A program made the translations under genes and the position numbers. From Zygnema cylindricum (lineage: Eukaryota > Streptophyta > Zygnematophyceae > Zygnematales > Zygnemataceae): 58,795 nt of DNA. Below the pieces are notes generated by a model. The model did not search any database. It saw nothing but the letters and a program-made list of their open reading frames with translations, and was not told the DNA's origin. Where the stretch lies: the NCBI GenBank assembly GCA_037447655.1, contig JBBHKE010001824.1, positions 1 through 58,795 on the forward strand, written 5' to 3'. Of the stretch, positions 35,990-46,492 are shown in pieces (within the stretch, counting starts at the first letter, position 1; every line of letters begins with the position of its first letter).

Positions 35990-36420
35990 TGTGGTTAGTT
36001 GATTAGTAAAGGAATCTTTTTGTATGACGTACCTTGTTCGGTTCGAGCCGCACGTATTTATTGTACGGCTGGTATACCTCCGTACGTTCAGCAGCATAGG
36101 CTTCGGTGTATATTAGTAGGACTTAGATAACTTTGAAGGTATGAACATTTTGTAGTCAAAAACTGTACAGCCTGTTTTTGGCATTTTCATCTGTGGATAT
36201 ATCACAGATCTGTTAGCAGAATTACTGGTAATTTTGTGTGTATGTTTATCTTGATATTATCTACACTTTGGTAGATTTTCAGAGCTATTGCGTCTCTGGT
36301 TTGGGTTTTATCAACTGTTGAAGTTGCTTTTTCTCAGACCGGTTTTTTGTGAAAGTTTCTTGCTTGGTTTGGTTCCGAGATGACTACACCGGCATCCTCA
36401 TCGTCTTCGGTTCCGGCTGT
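35990..36420 (+). mobile_element. possible leader and gag start of a plus-strand retroelement
   Basis: An ATG at 36380 opens MTTPASSSSSVPAVVS, a Ser-rich start common in plant copia gag proteins. It is cut off at 36421, exactly where the minus-strand copia LTR begins. The AT-rich 400 bp before it could be an LTR or leader. No matching second LTR is visible. Confidence 0.3.
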
Positions 36421-36685
36421 TGTCTCATAACAACAATATATCCTTATATTTTTATCAAACCCCATATGGGTATCGATTCTTCTACGACTTAATGGATAGG
36501 GCAACAGGTTACTATGGACAGTGAGGGACCTAGGATCAAATCAGATCCGTCCATCATTTTGTTAACTTGTCAGTCTGTTTGTTCTGGTCTTTGTCAGACT
36601 ATGGGGCGGCCATGGTCTCTCTCTCTCTCATCCTTAAATAGAGACTTTAAACTAAAAAGTGAATAATAATTACTTCTTTTTAACA
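36421..36685 (-). repeat. 3' LTR of the copia element
   Basis: 265 bp with TG...CA ends (plus: TGTCTCATAACAACAAT to TTCTTTTTAACA). It is immediately preceded on the minus strand by a polypurine tract (AATTAAGGGGAG at 36686-36697), where plus-strand DNA synthesis starts. Confidence 0.7.
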
Positions 36686-38866
36686 CTCCCCTTAATTCTT
36701 AGTCAACTTTTAATTTTTAGTGCACAATTCTCTCTGCAAAATATGAACTAAAGAGAAGGTACTGGTTTTGTCATCATATCGGCAATCATTTCTTTGTCAC
36801 CTTTATGCACCAGTTTAATTATCTTGTTTTCAACCTTCTAGTTGACAAAGCTTAGTCTAATATCCATAAAACTAGCTTTGAAATGGTGCTTTGGGTTAGC
36901 TGCAATAGAGATAGCAGCTTCATTATAACAAAAGACCTTTTGTGTTCCGATTTCCATTAACTTAATTTATTCAAAAAGAAATTTAACCCACATTAGTTCT
37001 TTAGTGGCAACACAAGAAGCCATGTACTCAGCCTCTATAGTGGACGAGCAACTACTTTCTGCTATTTACTACTCCAACAGCATCCACCAGATCAAATTTG
37101 CAACACATATCCATTGGTGCAATGCCTTAAAGGCACTTCCCCATAACTAGCATCACTCGAAGTTGTGATGTCAATATGCTCCCCTCCCACATGAAACCAC
37201 AATTCTTTTGTTCCCACCAAGTATCTCATCACCTTTTTGGTTGCATCCAATTCTCTCTTCTTAGGCTCATTTAGACTCCTATTGGGGACTCGTACAGCTG
37301 CAGCTATGTGTGGACGTGTGCAGTTCATAAATTAAATTAAATTGCCAACAATTTGCCGATATGGAATTCTTTCAATAAGCCTCATTTCTTCCTCATCCAT
37401 TTCATTATTCAATATCAATATTCATTCCTCTTCACTTCCCTCTGATACTTTTTTTAGATCCATGGGGGTGGTACATCCATTTGCCTTTTCCATCTGAAAC
37501 TTTTCTACCATATTACCAATAGCTTCCTTCTATGTGAGTGTTATAAGTGTGTTCTCTCTATCTCTCTCCATTTGAATACCCAAAACGTACTTTGTTTCAC
37601 CAAGATCTTTCATGTCAAACTGACTTCTTAAATCCTGTTTCAATTTGTTAATCTTATCTAATGACTTGCTTAAGACTAACAAATCATTCACATAGATAGC
37701 AATAAATATCACTCCATTCTCATACTCAAAAAGATATACGGAGTGATCTGAACTAATTTTGATGTACCTTAAACCGGTCAAAATTTCATCCAGCTTTATG
37801 TTCTATTGTCGTGGAGCCTGCTTGAGGCCATAAAGTGATTTTATCAATTTGCAAACTTTGCTTTCTTCTCCACTTTCCACGAAACCTTCCGGTTTCTTTA
37901 TGTAGATTTCATCTTCTAACTCTCCATGTAAAAAGGCGGTCTTAATATCCATCTGGTGTATTTCCATATCCTTTGCTGAGAGAGAAATCTGACAACCAGT
38001 GCAAAGGTTTCCTCATAGTCTATTCTTTCTTTCTGGGTATAAGCTTTAGCAACCAACCTTGCTTTATATCTTTCAATGGTGTTATTTGGGTTTAGTTTAA
38101 GTTTAAAAACCCACTTACATCCAATTGGTTTTCGGTTTGTTGGACAAACTACCAACTCCCATGTATTGGCTTCCATGATGGAAGCCATTTCTTCATTTAT
38201 GGTCGTGATCCATCGGCTACTTTCTGGGGAATTTATAGACTCTAAGTATGTCTGAGGTTCATCCGGGTGAGACATCTTAGTGCGTTGGTTATTTGTTTGT
38301 CTTTCTTGAAGTTGTTTACTACTTCTCCTTCCTCCTTCACAATTTGACGCCGGTATAGAAGGCGTCCTCGAATTCCGTTTCGGAAGATCTTCGGCTCCCC
38401 TATCTTCCAATTCCGGTGCCTCATCAAGCTCCTCGTCCGTTTCTACTTGATATTGCGGTATCACCTCGGGTGTTGTCTTTTCTTCGTTCTCCTTTGATAG
38501 ACCTGAAGATTTTCCTTTCTCCCCATCTTCGTTTTCTTCATTTTCAAAGTCAAGTCAGAAAACTGTCCCGGTTAAAATCCTATTTTGACTTCCTTATTAT
38601 ATTTGAATGCATCAATAGACTTTACTTCATTCATCATCACTATGTGTTTCACTAAAATGATATCTCTCTTTTTCAAGTCATATACTCGGTATCCTTTTGT
38701 ACTCTCATCATATCCCACAAGGTATCCCGGTTTCCTCTTTTCCTCTAGTTTCCATTTAGTCTTATCGGAATCTAAACTGTAGACTCGACTTCCGAACACT
38801 CTCAAACTAGACAATCTTCTTGTCCATCTTTCATTTGGTGTTTGTTCCTTGTTTGCTGAAGTAAAA
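36421..38866 (-). mobile_element. decayed 5'-truncated Ty1/copia retrotransposon
   Basis: Reads on the minus strand from the integrase C-terminus (TPNERWTRRLSSLRVFGSRV, 38855-38572) through the linker and reverse transcriptase (GCKWVFKLKLN, RYKARLVAKAYTQ, 38464-37916; [10 protein letters not shown] near 37815; IYVNDLLVLS in 37781-37530) into RNase H (37328-37092), then polypurine tract and LTR. Gag, protease and the integrase core are missing; sequence from 38867 is the unrelated repeat unit. Damage includes frameshifts, a stop where a Trp codon is expected after APRQ (TGG to TAG), and N in place of the first D of YVDD. Confidence 0.9.
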
Positions 38867-39616
38867 ACTCAATTTTTGATCAAGTAAAGAAGACAATATT
38901 AGCGTCAAAGGCACAATTGTGCAGTTTTGAACGTTTATCTCTTTACTACAGATTCGCTCTCTCATGCTGAATTTTAAAGAAGCTTGTTTTATTCTCTTAG
39001 TCAATGAAATCATCCTATTCGAGATTTTTTAAATGTTTTTATTCGAAAATTTCAACTTTTTGCCTCCCGATCTCCAACCAAAAACTGCAAAAGTGTGCAC
39101 CTTTGTTAAGGGCGATCCCATCTCTCTAAAATATTATTTTTAAACGTCAAAACAATTTAGAGGGTGATAACACCACGGGTTTAATATCGGCGACAAGATG
39201 TGCTACCATAGCGCCAAACGTGAGTTTTATTGTAATATGCCGCTAAAGATGATTTTTACTAAGATGCATACAATTGGAGAATGATAAAAAGTCCCCAACA
39301 CACACCCCAATATGGACGCTCAATTTTTTCATTTGTACTTACGATAATTATCACTTATTTTGCATTTTTTATGTCCATAAAATGTTTATGACGCCACTAC
39401 AGCATTGTACCGTATTTGATTTTGGAAAGCCTAAAATGTTGACGTTAGAATTACAAAAGTAAATAGTGTTGAAATTAAAAAATCAAGGCTTAATGTCTAA
39501 AATTGCATCCTACTTAGTATTACTATTTGCTTGTAGTTAGCAATAACCTTAGTTATTCACAATTATTAACGAATATCATATCCTTAGGTTTACAACCCCT
39601 ATTGAATAGAAAACTA

Positions 39617-40143
39617 CACCGTGAATCGTTTTTGAAGTTAATAATATTGATTCGGCGCCCTTGAATTTTGACCCTCAAAACTAAAATAGAATTAATAATA
39701 TATCTATGCTAGTATATGTATTGTTTAATTGACCACTCTAATTTGGATTGTTTTAAAATAGTTTAGTTTATTAAATGTGTTTGCCCGCACTAAAACGGCT
39801 CGTGATGTTGTACACACGTACAATAGAAGTGTCGGATCGTTGACACCAAGTGAGTGAGTTGACATGTGAAAGCACAACCATGTTTGATTCTTAGTAATAA
39901 AGCAGGGGGGTAATCTTGCGAACCGGTTCTCACATGTTCAAACATTGACTATGTGAACAAAGTATATATCGGTTTTGTTATAGGAACGTGTATCCAAATT
40001 AGTGCTAGGTGTACAAATTAGCGTTAACTTTCGTTGGGGTTATGCCCTTAAACCTAGAATAGAGTTAATCACACTGTTTTTTTCTTTACTCTTATAATTT
40101 GTGTACTTAAACAATTTCTTTACATTAATAGCGATTCACGGTG
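39617..40143. mobile_element. Tc1/mariner-like MITE, CACCGTGAATCG family
   Basis: 527 bp from CACCGTGAATCG to CGATTCACGGTG, with TA at both sides (39615-39616, 40144-40145). TA duplication indicates Tc1/mariner-type insertion. No ORF. Confidence 0.75.
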
Positions 40144-40658
40144 TATTCACGGTGTTGAATTAGCAATTTATTGAATTAAGGAGGGTCATAATTTATATTC
40201 TGGGCCTTGGCGTAGCTATTGAATTATGAAGGTTTTTGAAATAGGCAGTATTGTTTCAGAGAGGTTGTACTCTACTGTAATGCTTAAGGGCATAACCAAG
40301 GTTTCCAATCGCTTAGGAATTCCAATTCAAAATCTGATGTTGTGATTTTCAACCCTTTCCGGCAAAATATAAAATATGTACTATAAGTGCAATATTCGCA
40401 CTATGCAAATTTTGATCGTTTCGTACATTTGATGATCGCACACAAAATTTCTCTTAGAACCACGTCCGTACCGCATCACATCACGCCAATGTTGGCCCGG
40501 GTTCAGATCCCAAAGCGTGCAAATGTTTCCTATCCGTACTCTACCGTACGGTACTTCTGTTTTTTTCACCCGTCCATACTGCGAAAGCATGTGTGGCCGG
40601 CGATTGGTAGTTTTACAATCAAGTAATAATAATTATAAAGTCGGCGTGTACGCCGTCG

Positions 40659-40975
40659 GCGCGCTTGGTGCAGTGGTAGCACACCGTCTGCCGGCCACAC
40701 TAACCGCCGGATAATCGGCTACTCCCGCGATACGCGGGAGATTCTGCAGTATCTGCAGAAAAATCTTCCGCAATGTGGAAGCAGACTCCACAATAATTGG
40801 TGGAGGACATCCTCACTCCCACTGTGGTAAATGGTCAATCGGAAAATTCTGATTGGCGAACTGTCAGGACAAAGATCCTGACGTTCTCAAGCTGAGCGAA
40901 GCTTAGCAGCCGGCAATGTTCCGGTTGGGGCGGGGCCATTAGATGGAGACCTGGGTTCGAACCCCAGAGCGCGCA
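40659..40975 (+). tRNA. tRNA-Gly-like gene with 253-nt hairpin-array insertion (copy A)
   Basis: Acceptor GCGCGCT/AGCGCGC is perfect, D arm GTGC AGTGGTA GCAC, anticodon stem CCGTC (40684-40688) / GATGG (40942-40946), variable AGAC, T arm CTGGG TTCGAAC CCCAG, discriminator A, then CTTTTT as Pol III terminator. The A and B boxes are intact. TG8-9, AGTGGTA, A26, AGAC and CTGCC match plant tRNA-Gly(GCC). The anticodon loop is replaced by 253 nt holding about eight hairpins in series, including CTCCCGCG/CGCGGGAG, TTCTGCAG/CTGCAGAA, GTCAGGA/TCCTGAC and GCTGAGC-GAA-GCTTAGC. It ends in GGTTGGGGCGGGGCC. Ordinary nuclear tRNA introns are much shorter. Confidence 0.75.
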
Positions 40976-41981
40976 CTTTTTATTAACTTATATATTTTCG
41001 ATCTTTTTACCGACCTTTTTTTTTCGTGGAAAAGAAATGAATGTTGACGTCCAAGGCGCAGTTGTTTAGTTGCATAGTTGTCCTATTCGTACGGATTTCG
41101 ACTTTTTTCCGAAAACTACGTAGTATTCGTTACCTTCATACCGTTCGTTAGTTTTCGCTGTACGATGTACGAAAACGTACGAAAACCGTCCCCTTAACCC
41201 TAAAAAATTGCTTGACTCCTAGCTAGATAGCCGTGTCCTGCAACAGGCTTATGCCGGGTTTTGGCAACAGGCTTTCGTAGTCGTCCAGAAGCTTCCAGCT
41301 AGGGTTTTTTTACCATCTCTTTGTGTATCCGGCGTCAAATTTGGCGTACAGGTACTTAAAAAAAACGTATTTTCAAAAACCTTTCTATTGGCTAGCAAAA
41401 CATTTCCATCCGCTCTCCCGTTTTCCATTAATCGAGTCTGCAAGTTTCGGCCGATTTCATTCTAACTTTTGTACCCTATAAATCTCAAAATAATAACCGT
41501 CAAAAGTACGAAAAATACGGAAATTGTATGTAGATGTACGAATAATAGTTGGCTGTTTAACATAAATATTTGAGAACGCACGAGAATGTACCCTAAAACT
41601 CCTCAAACCCCCTAAAATTAGTAAGGCATCAAGATTACGTACGATCAGCTCGTATTGGAGGGAATTTTTTTTTGATGACACTTTTCCAAAAGCTTTAGTC
41701 GTAATTTCCTCTTAAGGTTTTTTCTCATTTTCTTCAAGTGTCTGGCGCCAAATTTGGCGTGCAGATACTCTACAGAGAGTATTTTCAAAGGCCTTCCTAT
41801 TCGTGGGCGAATCAGCTCCATCCGTTCTCTAGTCTTTTTGTAATCGCTTCTCCCAATTTCGGCCGATTTCCTTTTTCCTTTTCTCGGCCGCAAGTTTTTT
41901 CGACTATCTTCCTTTTGTCACCCAAGGAGCCTGTTTTATTTCCTTTTTTACTTTACCTACTCAGGCCCACCAAGGAGAGCT

Positions 41982-42317
41982 TTGCGGGCGGATTTTACCC
42001 TTCCACCCAGAACACTCCACCGAAGGGAGCTTTCCGAGAGAATTGTGCACTACCACCAAGCGCGCAGCAACACAAGCGCTCGCCATCCACTGACTCTTGC
42101 TCTTATGGCCCCTCACAAACGGCGTGCGTCACGTTCCCCGTCGCCGTCTACTTCGGATCACGCGCGGCCACGTTTGATCACCGCAGATGAGACCCTTAAT
42201 CCTTTGCTGTCCACCTCCCAGGGCACCACTCTCCCCCTCCCCACTGTAGAATTACCCCCACCCACGGTTCCCTCCATCATTCCCAACCCTTGCACAGACC
42301 CATGTGGGGTTGAACAT
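41982..42317 (+). pseudogene. retroelement N-terminal region, interrupted
   Basis: A Pro/Ser/Thr-rich reading frame (LTLALMAPHKRRASRSPSPS; TTLPLPTVELPPPTVPSIIP) is cut at 42317 by the TRIM-like insertion. The last 144 bp are repeated after the insertion, where the same frame continues to 43275 and stops at TAG. Confidence 0.6.
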
Positions 42318-42377
42318 GTTGAAGATCAGCGATATTCTACATATCGCATGGGCGCCAAAGTGAAAACTTTGGTTAAA

Positions 42378-42450
42378 TGGCCAAGCCGGGGATCGAACCC
42401 GGGACCTTGTGTTAGCCGTACACTAGCTCTACCAACTGAGCTACCCGGCC
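42378..42450 (-). tRNA. tRNA-like sequence in LTR, copy 1
   Basis: 73-nt cloverleaf: acceptor GGCCGGG/CTTGGCC, D arm GCTC AGTTGGTA GAGC, anticodon stem AGTGT/ACACA with one A-A mismatch, loop ACGGCTA, T arm CCGGG TTCGATC CCCGG, discriminator A. Base 33 is C, not U, which argues against decoding. A and B boxes are intact. Confidence 0.65.
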
Positions 42451-42685
42451 GATTGTGCATGCAAGCGCCTGAAACCGAATTTACGGCAATGAACGGCGCA
42501 CTGGCGGACCAGCATTTACTGCGATACACACGTGTGGAGTCCGAAGTGGACATTCCTCCAACACGCCCCCTCACGATGTACTCCATCTCGTGTGGCTTGC
42601 CAACGCCCCCTTGCTCCGATACCATGTTGAAGATCGGCGATATTCTACATATCGCATGGGCGCCAAAGTGAAAACTTTGGTTAAA

Positions 42686-42758
42686 TGGCCAAGCCGGGGA
42701 TCGAACCCGGGACCTTGTGTTAGACATACACTAGCTCTACCAACTGAGCTACCCGGCC
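42686..42758 (-). tRNA. tRNA-like sequence in LTR, copy 2
   Basis: Same cloverleaf as the neighbouring copies with loop ATGTCTA: U33 is present and the anticodon would read GUC (Asp). The most canonical of the three. Confidence 0.65.
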
Positions 42759-42993
42759 GATTGTGCATGCAAGCGCCTGAAACCGAATTTACGGCAATTA
42801 ACGGCGCACTGGCGTAGCCAGCATTACCGCGATACACACGTGTGGAGTCCGAAGTGGACATTCCTCCAACGCGCCCCCTCACGATGTACTCCATCTCGTG
42901 TGGCTTGCCAACGCCCCCTTGCTCCGATACCATGTTGAAGATCGGCGATATTCTACATATCGCATGGGCGCCAAAGTGAAAACTTTGGTTAAA

Positions 42994-43066
42994 TGGCCAA
43001 GCCAGGGATCGAACCCGGGACCTTGTGTTAGTCGTACACGAGCTCTACCAACTCAGCTACCCAGCC
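42994..43066 (-). tRNA. tRNA-like sequence in LTR, copy 3
   Basis: Loop ACGACTA (C33, positional GAC) and acceptor GGCTGGG; the D stem GCTG/GAGC has one weakened pair. The retroelement sequence resumes within a few bases of its 5' end. Confidence 0.6.
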
Positions 43067-43212
43067 GATTGATCACCGCAGATGAGACCCTTAATCCTTT
43101 GCTGTCCACCTCCCAGGGCACCACTCTCCCCCTCCCCACTGTAGAATTACCCCCACCCACGGTTCCCTCCATCATTCCCAACCCTTGCACAGACCCATGT
43201 GGGGTTGAACAT

Positions 43213-44523
43213 CCCCCTGATATCACACCAACAATACCTTTTACAAACCCTATTTCATCCCCACCTTTAAGCAAATAGCCTCCCCCTCCCATTGTTGCCC
43301 CTTACCGTCCACCCCATTTTCAAGAGCATTCTCCACCTTGGCATCCCATCCCTCTTTCTCAACCACCTTCGTTGCCTCCACTATCAAATATTGGTCCAAC
43401 TAGGGTGCCTTGTCCCCAGTGTGGAAGGCTATATGTGGCGGGTGGCGGTTTGTCGAGGCATTTGAAGTCATGTTCTTTTACTCCTAAAGGCATCCCGCCC
43501 CCCGACAAGGGCCAGCCTTCTCCACCAATTGTTCGTCAACAACCATCTCCTGCTGATTGGCAATATGTTCGTCGTCTCGACGTTCTAGGGTGTTATCACT
43601 TGGGTTATCCACGCCCTCGATTGTACACTCGTATCCCAAGCAATCTTCGTGATTCTGTCCAAACGGCTCTTCGACTTCCTTTAGCATTATTGGCTGAGGA
43701 CATCGCCAACGACGCGGCATGGCACTTACTACTCCTATTTCCTCTTTGGGCTTTGGTTTTGCCAACAAGGGGGGGTGCAAGCGGGGCTCGTGAGACGAAG
43801 GCTCGTTGCCAACGATTTTTGAGGGGAGATTGGGAGTCATTGCAACAGGAGCACACGGATCGTGTCATAGGTCTTTCCATGTCCCCTCCTAAGCGTCATG
43901 CCCCACTTCCAGGCTCCACAGCGAGATTACATCGGGCGGTCCACCTTGGTCGTTCTGGAGAGTTTTCTCGAGCTGCTCGTGCGCTTCGACCCTTAACCCC
44001 GTCTCCGTCATCAGTGGCAACAGTTGAAGCTTTGCGTTTGCTCCATCCTCCTGCCCGTGACGAGATCCTTTCTTTCGTTGAGGTGCATGATCCACTCGAG
44101 TCTTTCGACTTAGAGCAAGACGCATTTACAAAAGCATTAGTTCGGTCTCCTCATCTTTCGGCGGGAGGCCCATCTGGCATGGTTTATGAACTCTTACGAG
44201 ATGTATTTCCTCGTGAGACCCCCTCTCAAAGTTTTGGCCTTCTCTTTAAAGTGGCTTCTTTAAAGTGGCTTCTGGGGTGGCTCGAGGGGACGTCCCTCAC
44301 CATGTTATACCACTTCTTTCTGCAGCACGTCTCGTTGCTGTTTCCAAACCAGCTGGCGGCATTCGTCCTATTGCTATGGGAGAGGTTTTGTACCGATTCG
44401 TGGCTCGTGCAATGTGTATTCAACTTCAAGGGGCCTTCCATGACCACTTTACACCGCACCAGTTTGGAGTCGCTCCCAAGGGGGGTTGTGAGGCAGTTGT
44501 TCATGGCCTTCGGGCTCTTCTAG
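43213..44523 (+). pseudogene. retroelement zinc finger and N-terminal reverse transcriptase region
   Basis: After the in-frame TAG at 43276-43278 the same frame stays open from about 43279 to 44523. A C2HC finger reads CPQCGRLYVAGGGLSRHLKS plus C (C-x2-C, H, C) at about 43411-43475, like the nucleic-acid-binding fingers of R2-type proteins. A pre-RT region follows. A 14-bp tandem duplication (TTTAAAGTGGCTTC twice, about 44247-44274) shifts the frame just before the RT core, so sequence after it in this frame is not the true product. Confidence 0.75.
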
Positions 44524-45767
44524 ACCTCCATCCGGACAGGGTGGTCCATCAAGTGGATGTTGCCAACGCATTTAACACGGTTAGTCGTAATGCTATCTTT
44601 CGAGAATTAAGGCATGCTCCATCGCCGATTAACCAGATTTTTCCTTTTGTGCGTGCCTTTTATTCTCGTCCAAGCCCCCTCATCTTTCCTCTTGGCGGTC
44701 CCTTTGGTGATGTTGCCACTTTAGAATCTGCGACTGGCACTCGCCAGGGTGATCCTTTAGGGGCACCCCTCTTTGCGTTGGCTCACCTTCAGGCATTGCG
44801 GGACTCTGCTGCGGCTTTTCCAAGTTGTTTATTCCCTTCGATTGCGGATGATACGCATATTGTCGGTCCCCGTGACCAAGTTTTGACTGCCTTCACACAT
44901 TTTGCATAGCAACTTTGTAAGATCGGTTTATCAGTAAAGCCATCTAAATGTGTAGCGTGGTGCCCCCAAGGCTTACCTTCCGACTACCTCGTCCCTATGG
45001 GTTTTCGAATCGCGTCTTCAACAGAGGGAATTAAAACTGTAAGATCTCCTATTGGCACCCCATCGTTTGTGAACCAGGTTGTTAGTGATGCTTTATTGGA
45101 GGACCTCTCGCACTCGGATGACCTTCCTAAGCTCTCCGACTCCCAAGTGGCTTTCGCAATGCTCACTCGTTGTTTTGCTCAACGTTCTCTTTATCTTGCC
45201 CGAACTGTCCCACCAACGCCCTCATTTTTGTCATCTCTTAAGGACTTCGACGACAAACTTTTTAGCGTACTCCACCACCTCGTTGGGCATGGGATTTTTG
45301 ATCGGCCAGAGGGCTCGTTTGCTCGCCAACAAGCAAGTCTCCCTATTTCGAATGGCGACTTAGGTTTGATTCCCGTGGTTAGAGTTGCTTTGGCGGCATA
45401 TTTGGGTAGTTGGGCTTTAGTGGCACCTACCATCACCTCTCGATTTATCGTCGATGACGTTCCAATCCTGGCCCTAGTTGTCCCTAAGGTGGCGGAAAAC
45501 CTTTTTCCTTTTCATGAGACTCTTCTCACCGCGCGTGCACTCCTCCCATCTGATGCACGAAACGAGGTTCCACCATTTCCAACTCTTATTTCCGACAACA
45601 ACTTTCATCTCCAACAACGTTTAGCTGAGCAATTGGCAGTCGCTGAATTCCATAACCTTTTAAACGCGCTACCTTCTGCTCAATCGCGTGCTAGACTGCG
45701 TTCGTGTTCTGGGCCGGGGGCTGGTGCTTGGTTGCAAGCCATGCCGATTTTTCAACACTTCGTCTGA
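44265..45767 (+). pseudogene. retroelement reverse transcriptase core, with in-frame stop
   Basis: RNA-templated DNA synthesis domain. Visible motifs: GGIRPIAMGEVLYR, HQFGVAPKGGCEAVVH, VHQVDVANAFNTVSRNAIF (motif A Asp), TGTRQGDPLGAPLFALAHLQ (motif B) and FPSIADDTHIVG (motif C, ADD). An in-frame TAG at 44907-44909 splits the frame, which continues to 45767 as a thumb/linker region. That stop is one C-to-T change from CAG. The catalytic Asp residues remain, but the protein cannot be made whole. Confidence 0.8.
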
Positions 45768-45769
45768 CG

Positions 45770-46492
45770 TTTGACCAGTTCACATTTGCCGTACGTTTTC
45801 GTTTGGGTTTGCCTCACCCTGCGCTTCTTGGGTGACCCCATTGTGTTTGTAACCAACCTATCGACTCGGACGGGATTCATCTACTCAGTTGCTCTAGGGG
45901 CGGTGAACGTACTGTTGCGCATGATTTGGTTCGCGACTCAATTGCTGCATTTGGCACCGACGCAAGCTACACCGTGAGGCGCGAAGTTTCTCATGTACTA
46001 CCTCCTCACTCCTAGTCTAATGGCCTTCGAAGTCCTCGAGTTGACTTGGTTTTCCTCCATGGGGCTGGGAGGACTTTGGGTGATGTGGTCCTCACGGATC
46101 CGACTGGGACCCACGTTTCTTCTCGCGCGGCGATACATACAGGTGTGGCGGCTCGGGACGCAGCAACTTTTAAAGAAAGAGATTACGCTCATCGAGACCC
46201 GGCGGACCAATTTGTGCCATTTGCCGCAGAAATTTTCGGTATTTTGGACAAGTCTTTTGATGATTTCCTCCGCAACTGTGCGAAGAAGACATTTGAGTCT
46301 TGCGGTCCGGGGATCCCTCCCCCAAGCCTTCTTGTTTCGTTTTACCGTCAACGAGTTTCAATAGCTCTTCAACGGGCGCAAGCCGCGGCCCTTCTGCGGC
46401 GGAGCACAGTGGCGGATGACAGGCGGGGCCTCCCAGATCTTCCACCAAGGGATCCAATCCACATCCACAATCTTCGAGGGTGTGGAGTTTAG
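45770..46492 (+). pseudogene. retroelement zinc knuckle and restriction-like endonuclease region
   Basis: In a third frame: FDQFTFAVRFRLGLPHPALL, a knuckle C-V-C...GIHLLSC, then RVDLVFLHGAGRTLGDVVLT and ATFKERDYAHRD, FVPFAAEIFGIL. This is the D...(E/Q)-x-K-like layout with following FVP-F-E-G seen in REL endonuclease domains. Two in-frame stops (TGA at about 45827, TAG at about 46017) are each one C-to-T step from CGA and CAG. The final open frame 46046-46492 ends NLRGCGV. Confidence 0.65.

Larger units (their letters stand above)
38867..41085 (+). repeat. dispersed/tandem repeat unit 1 ending in a tRNA-like gene
   Basis: Matches 51711-53820 throughout: starts near AAGGCACAATTGTGCAG, includes ACACACCCCAATATGGACGC, a CACCGTGAATCG-family MITE, the block GCAATATTCGCACTATGC, the split tRNA-like gene (40659-40975), and ends GTCCAAGGCGCAGTTGT, the beginning of another unit. 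Confidence 0.8.
42317..43075 (-). mobile_element. TRIM-like LTR-int-LTR-int-LTR trimer with tRNA sequences in the LTRs
   Basis: On the minus strand a 308-bp period comprises a ~143-bp LTR-like segment (TGCACAATC...CTTCAACA; 42767-42625 and 42459-42317, the third 43075-42933) and a ~165-bp spacer. The base after each LTR-like end opens TGGTATCGGAGCAAGG, which matches the usual primer-binding site for initiator Met tRNA at 14 of 16 positions. Each LTR holds a tRNA cloverleaf followed by two hairpins (CCAAAG/CTTTGG and GCGATAT/ATATCGC). No clear polypurine tract and no ORF. The alternative is a tRNA-headed SINE multimer. Confidence 0.6.
42174..43212 (+). repeat. 144-bp direct repeats flanking the TRIM-like insertion
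   Basis: 42174-42317 and 43069-43212 are near-identical (TTGATCACCGCAGATGAG to GGGGTTGAACAT). They enclose 751 bp of tRNA-bearing repeats. Integrase-made target duplications are usually 4-6 bp, so another mechanism is needed. Confidence 0.9.

Noticed and set aside
42370-43070. A cluster of three ordinary tRNA genes
   Set aside because: The 308-bp repeat, primer-site-like sequence after each segment, C33 in two of three, and varying anticodons fit a mobile element better than functional tRNAs.
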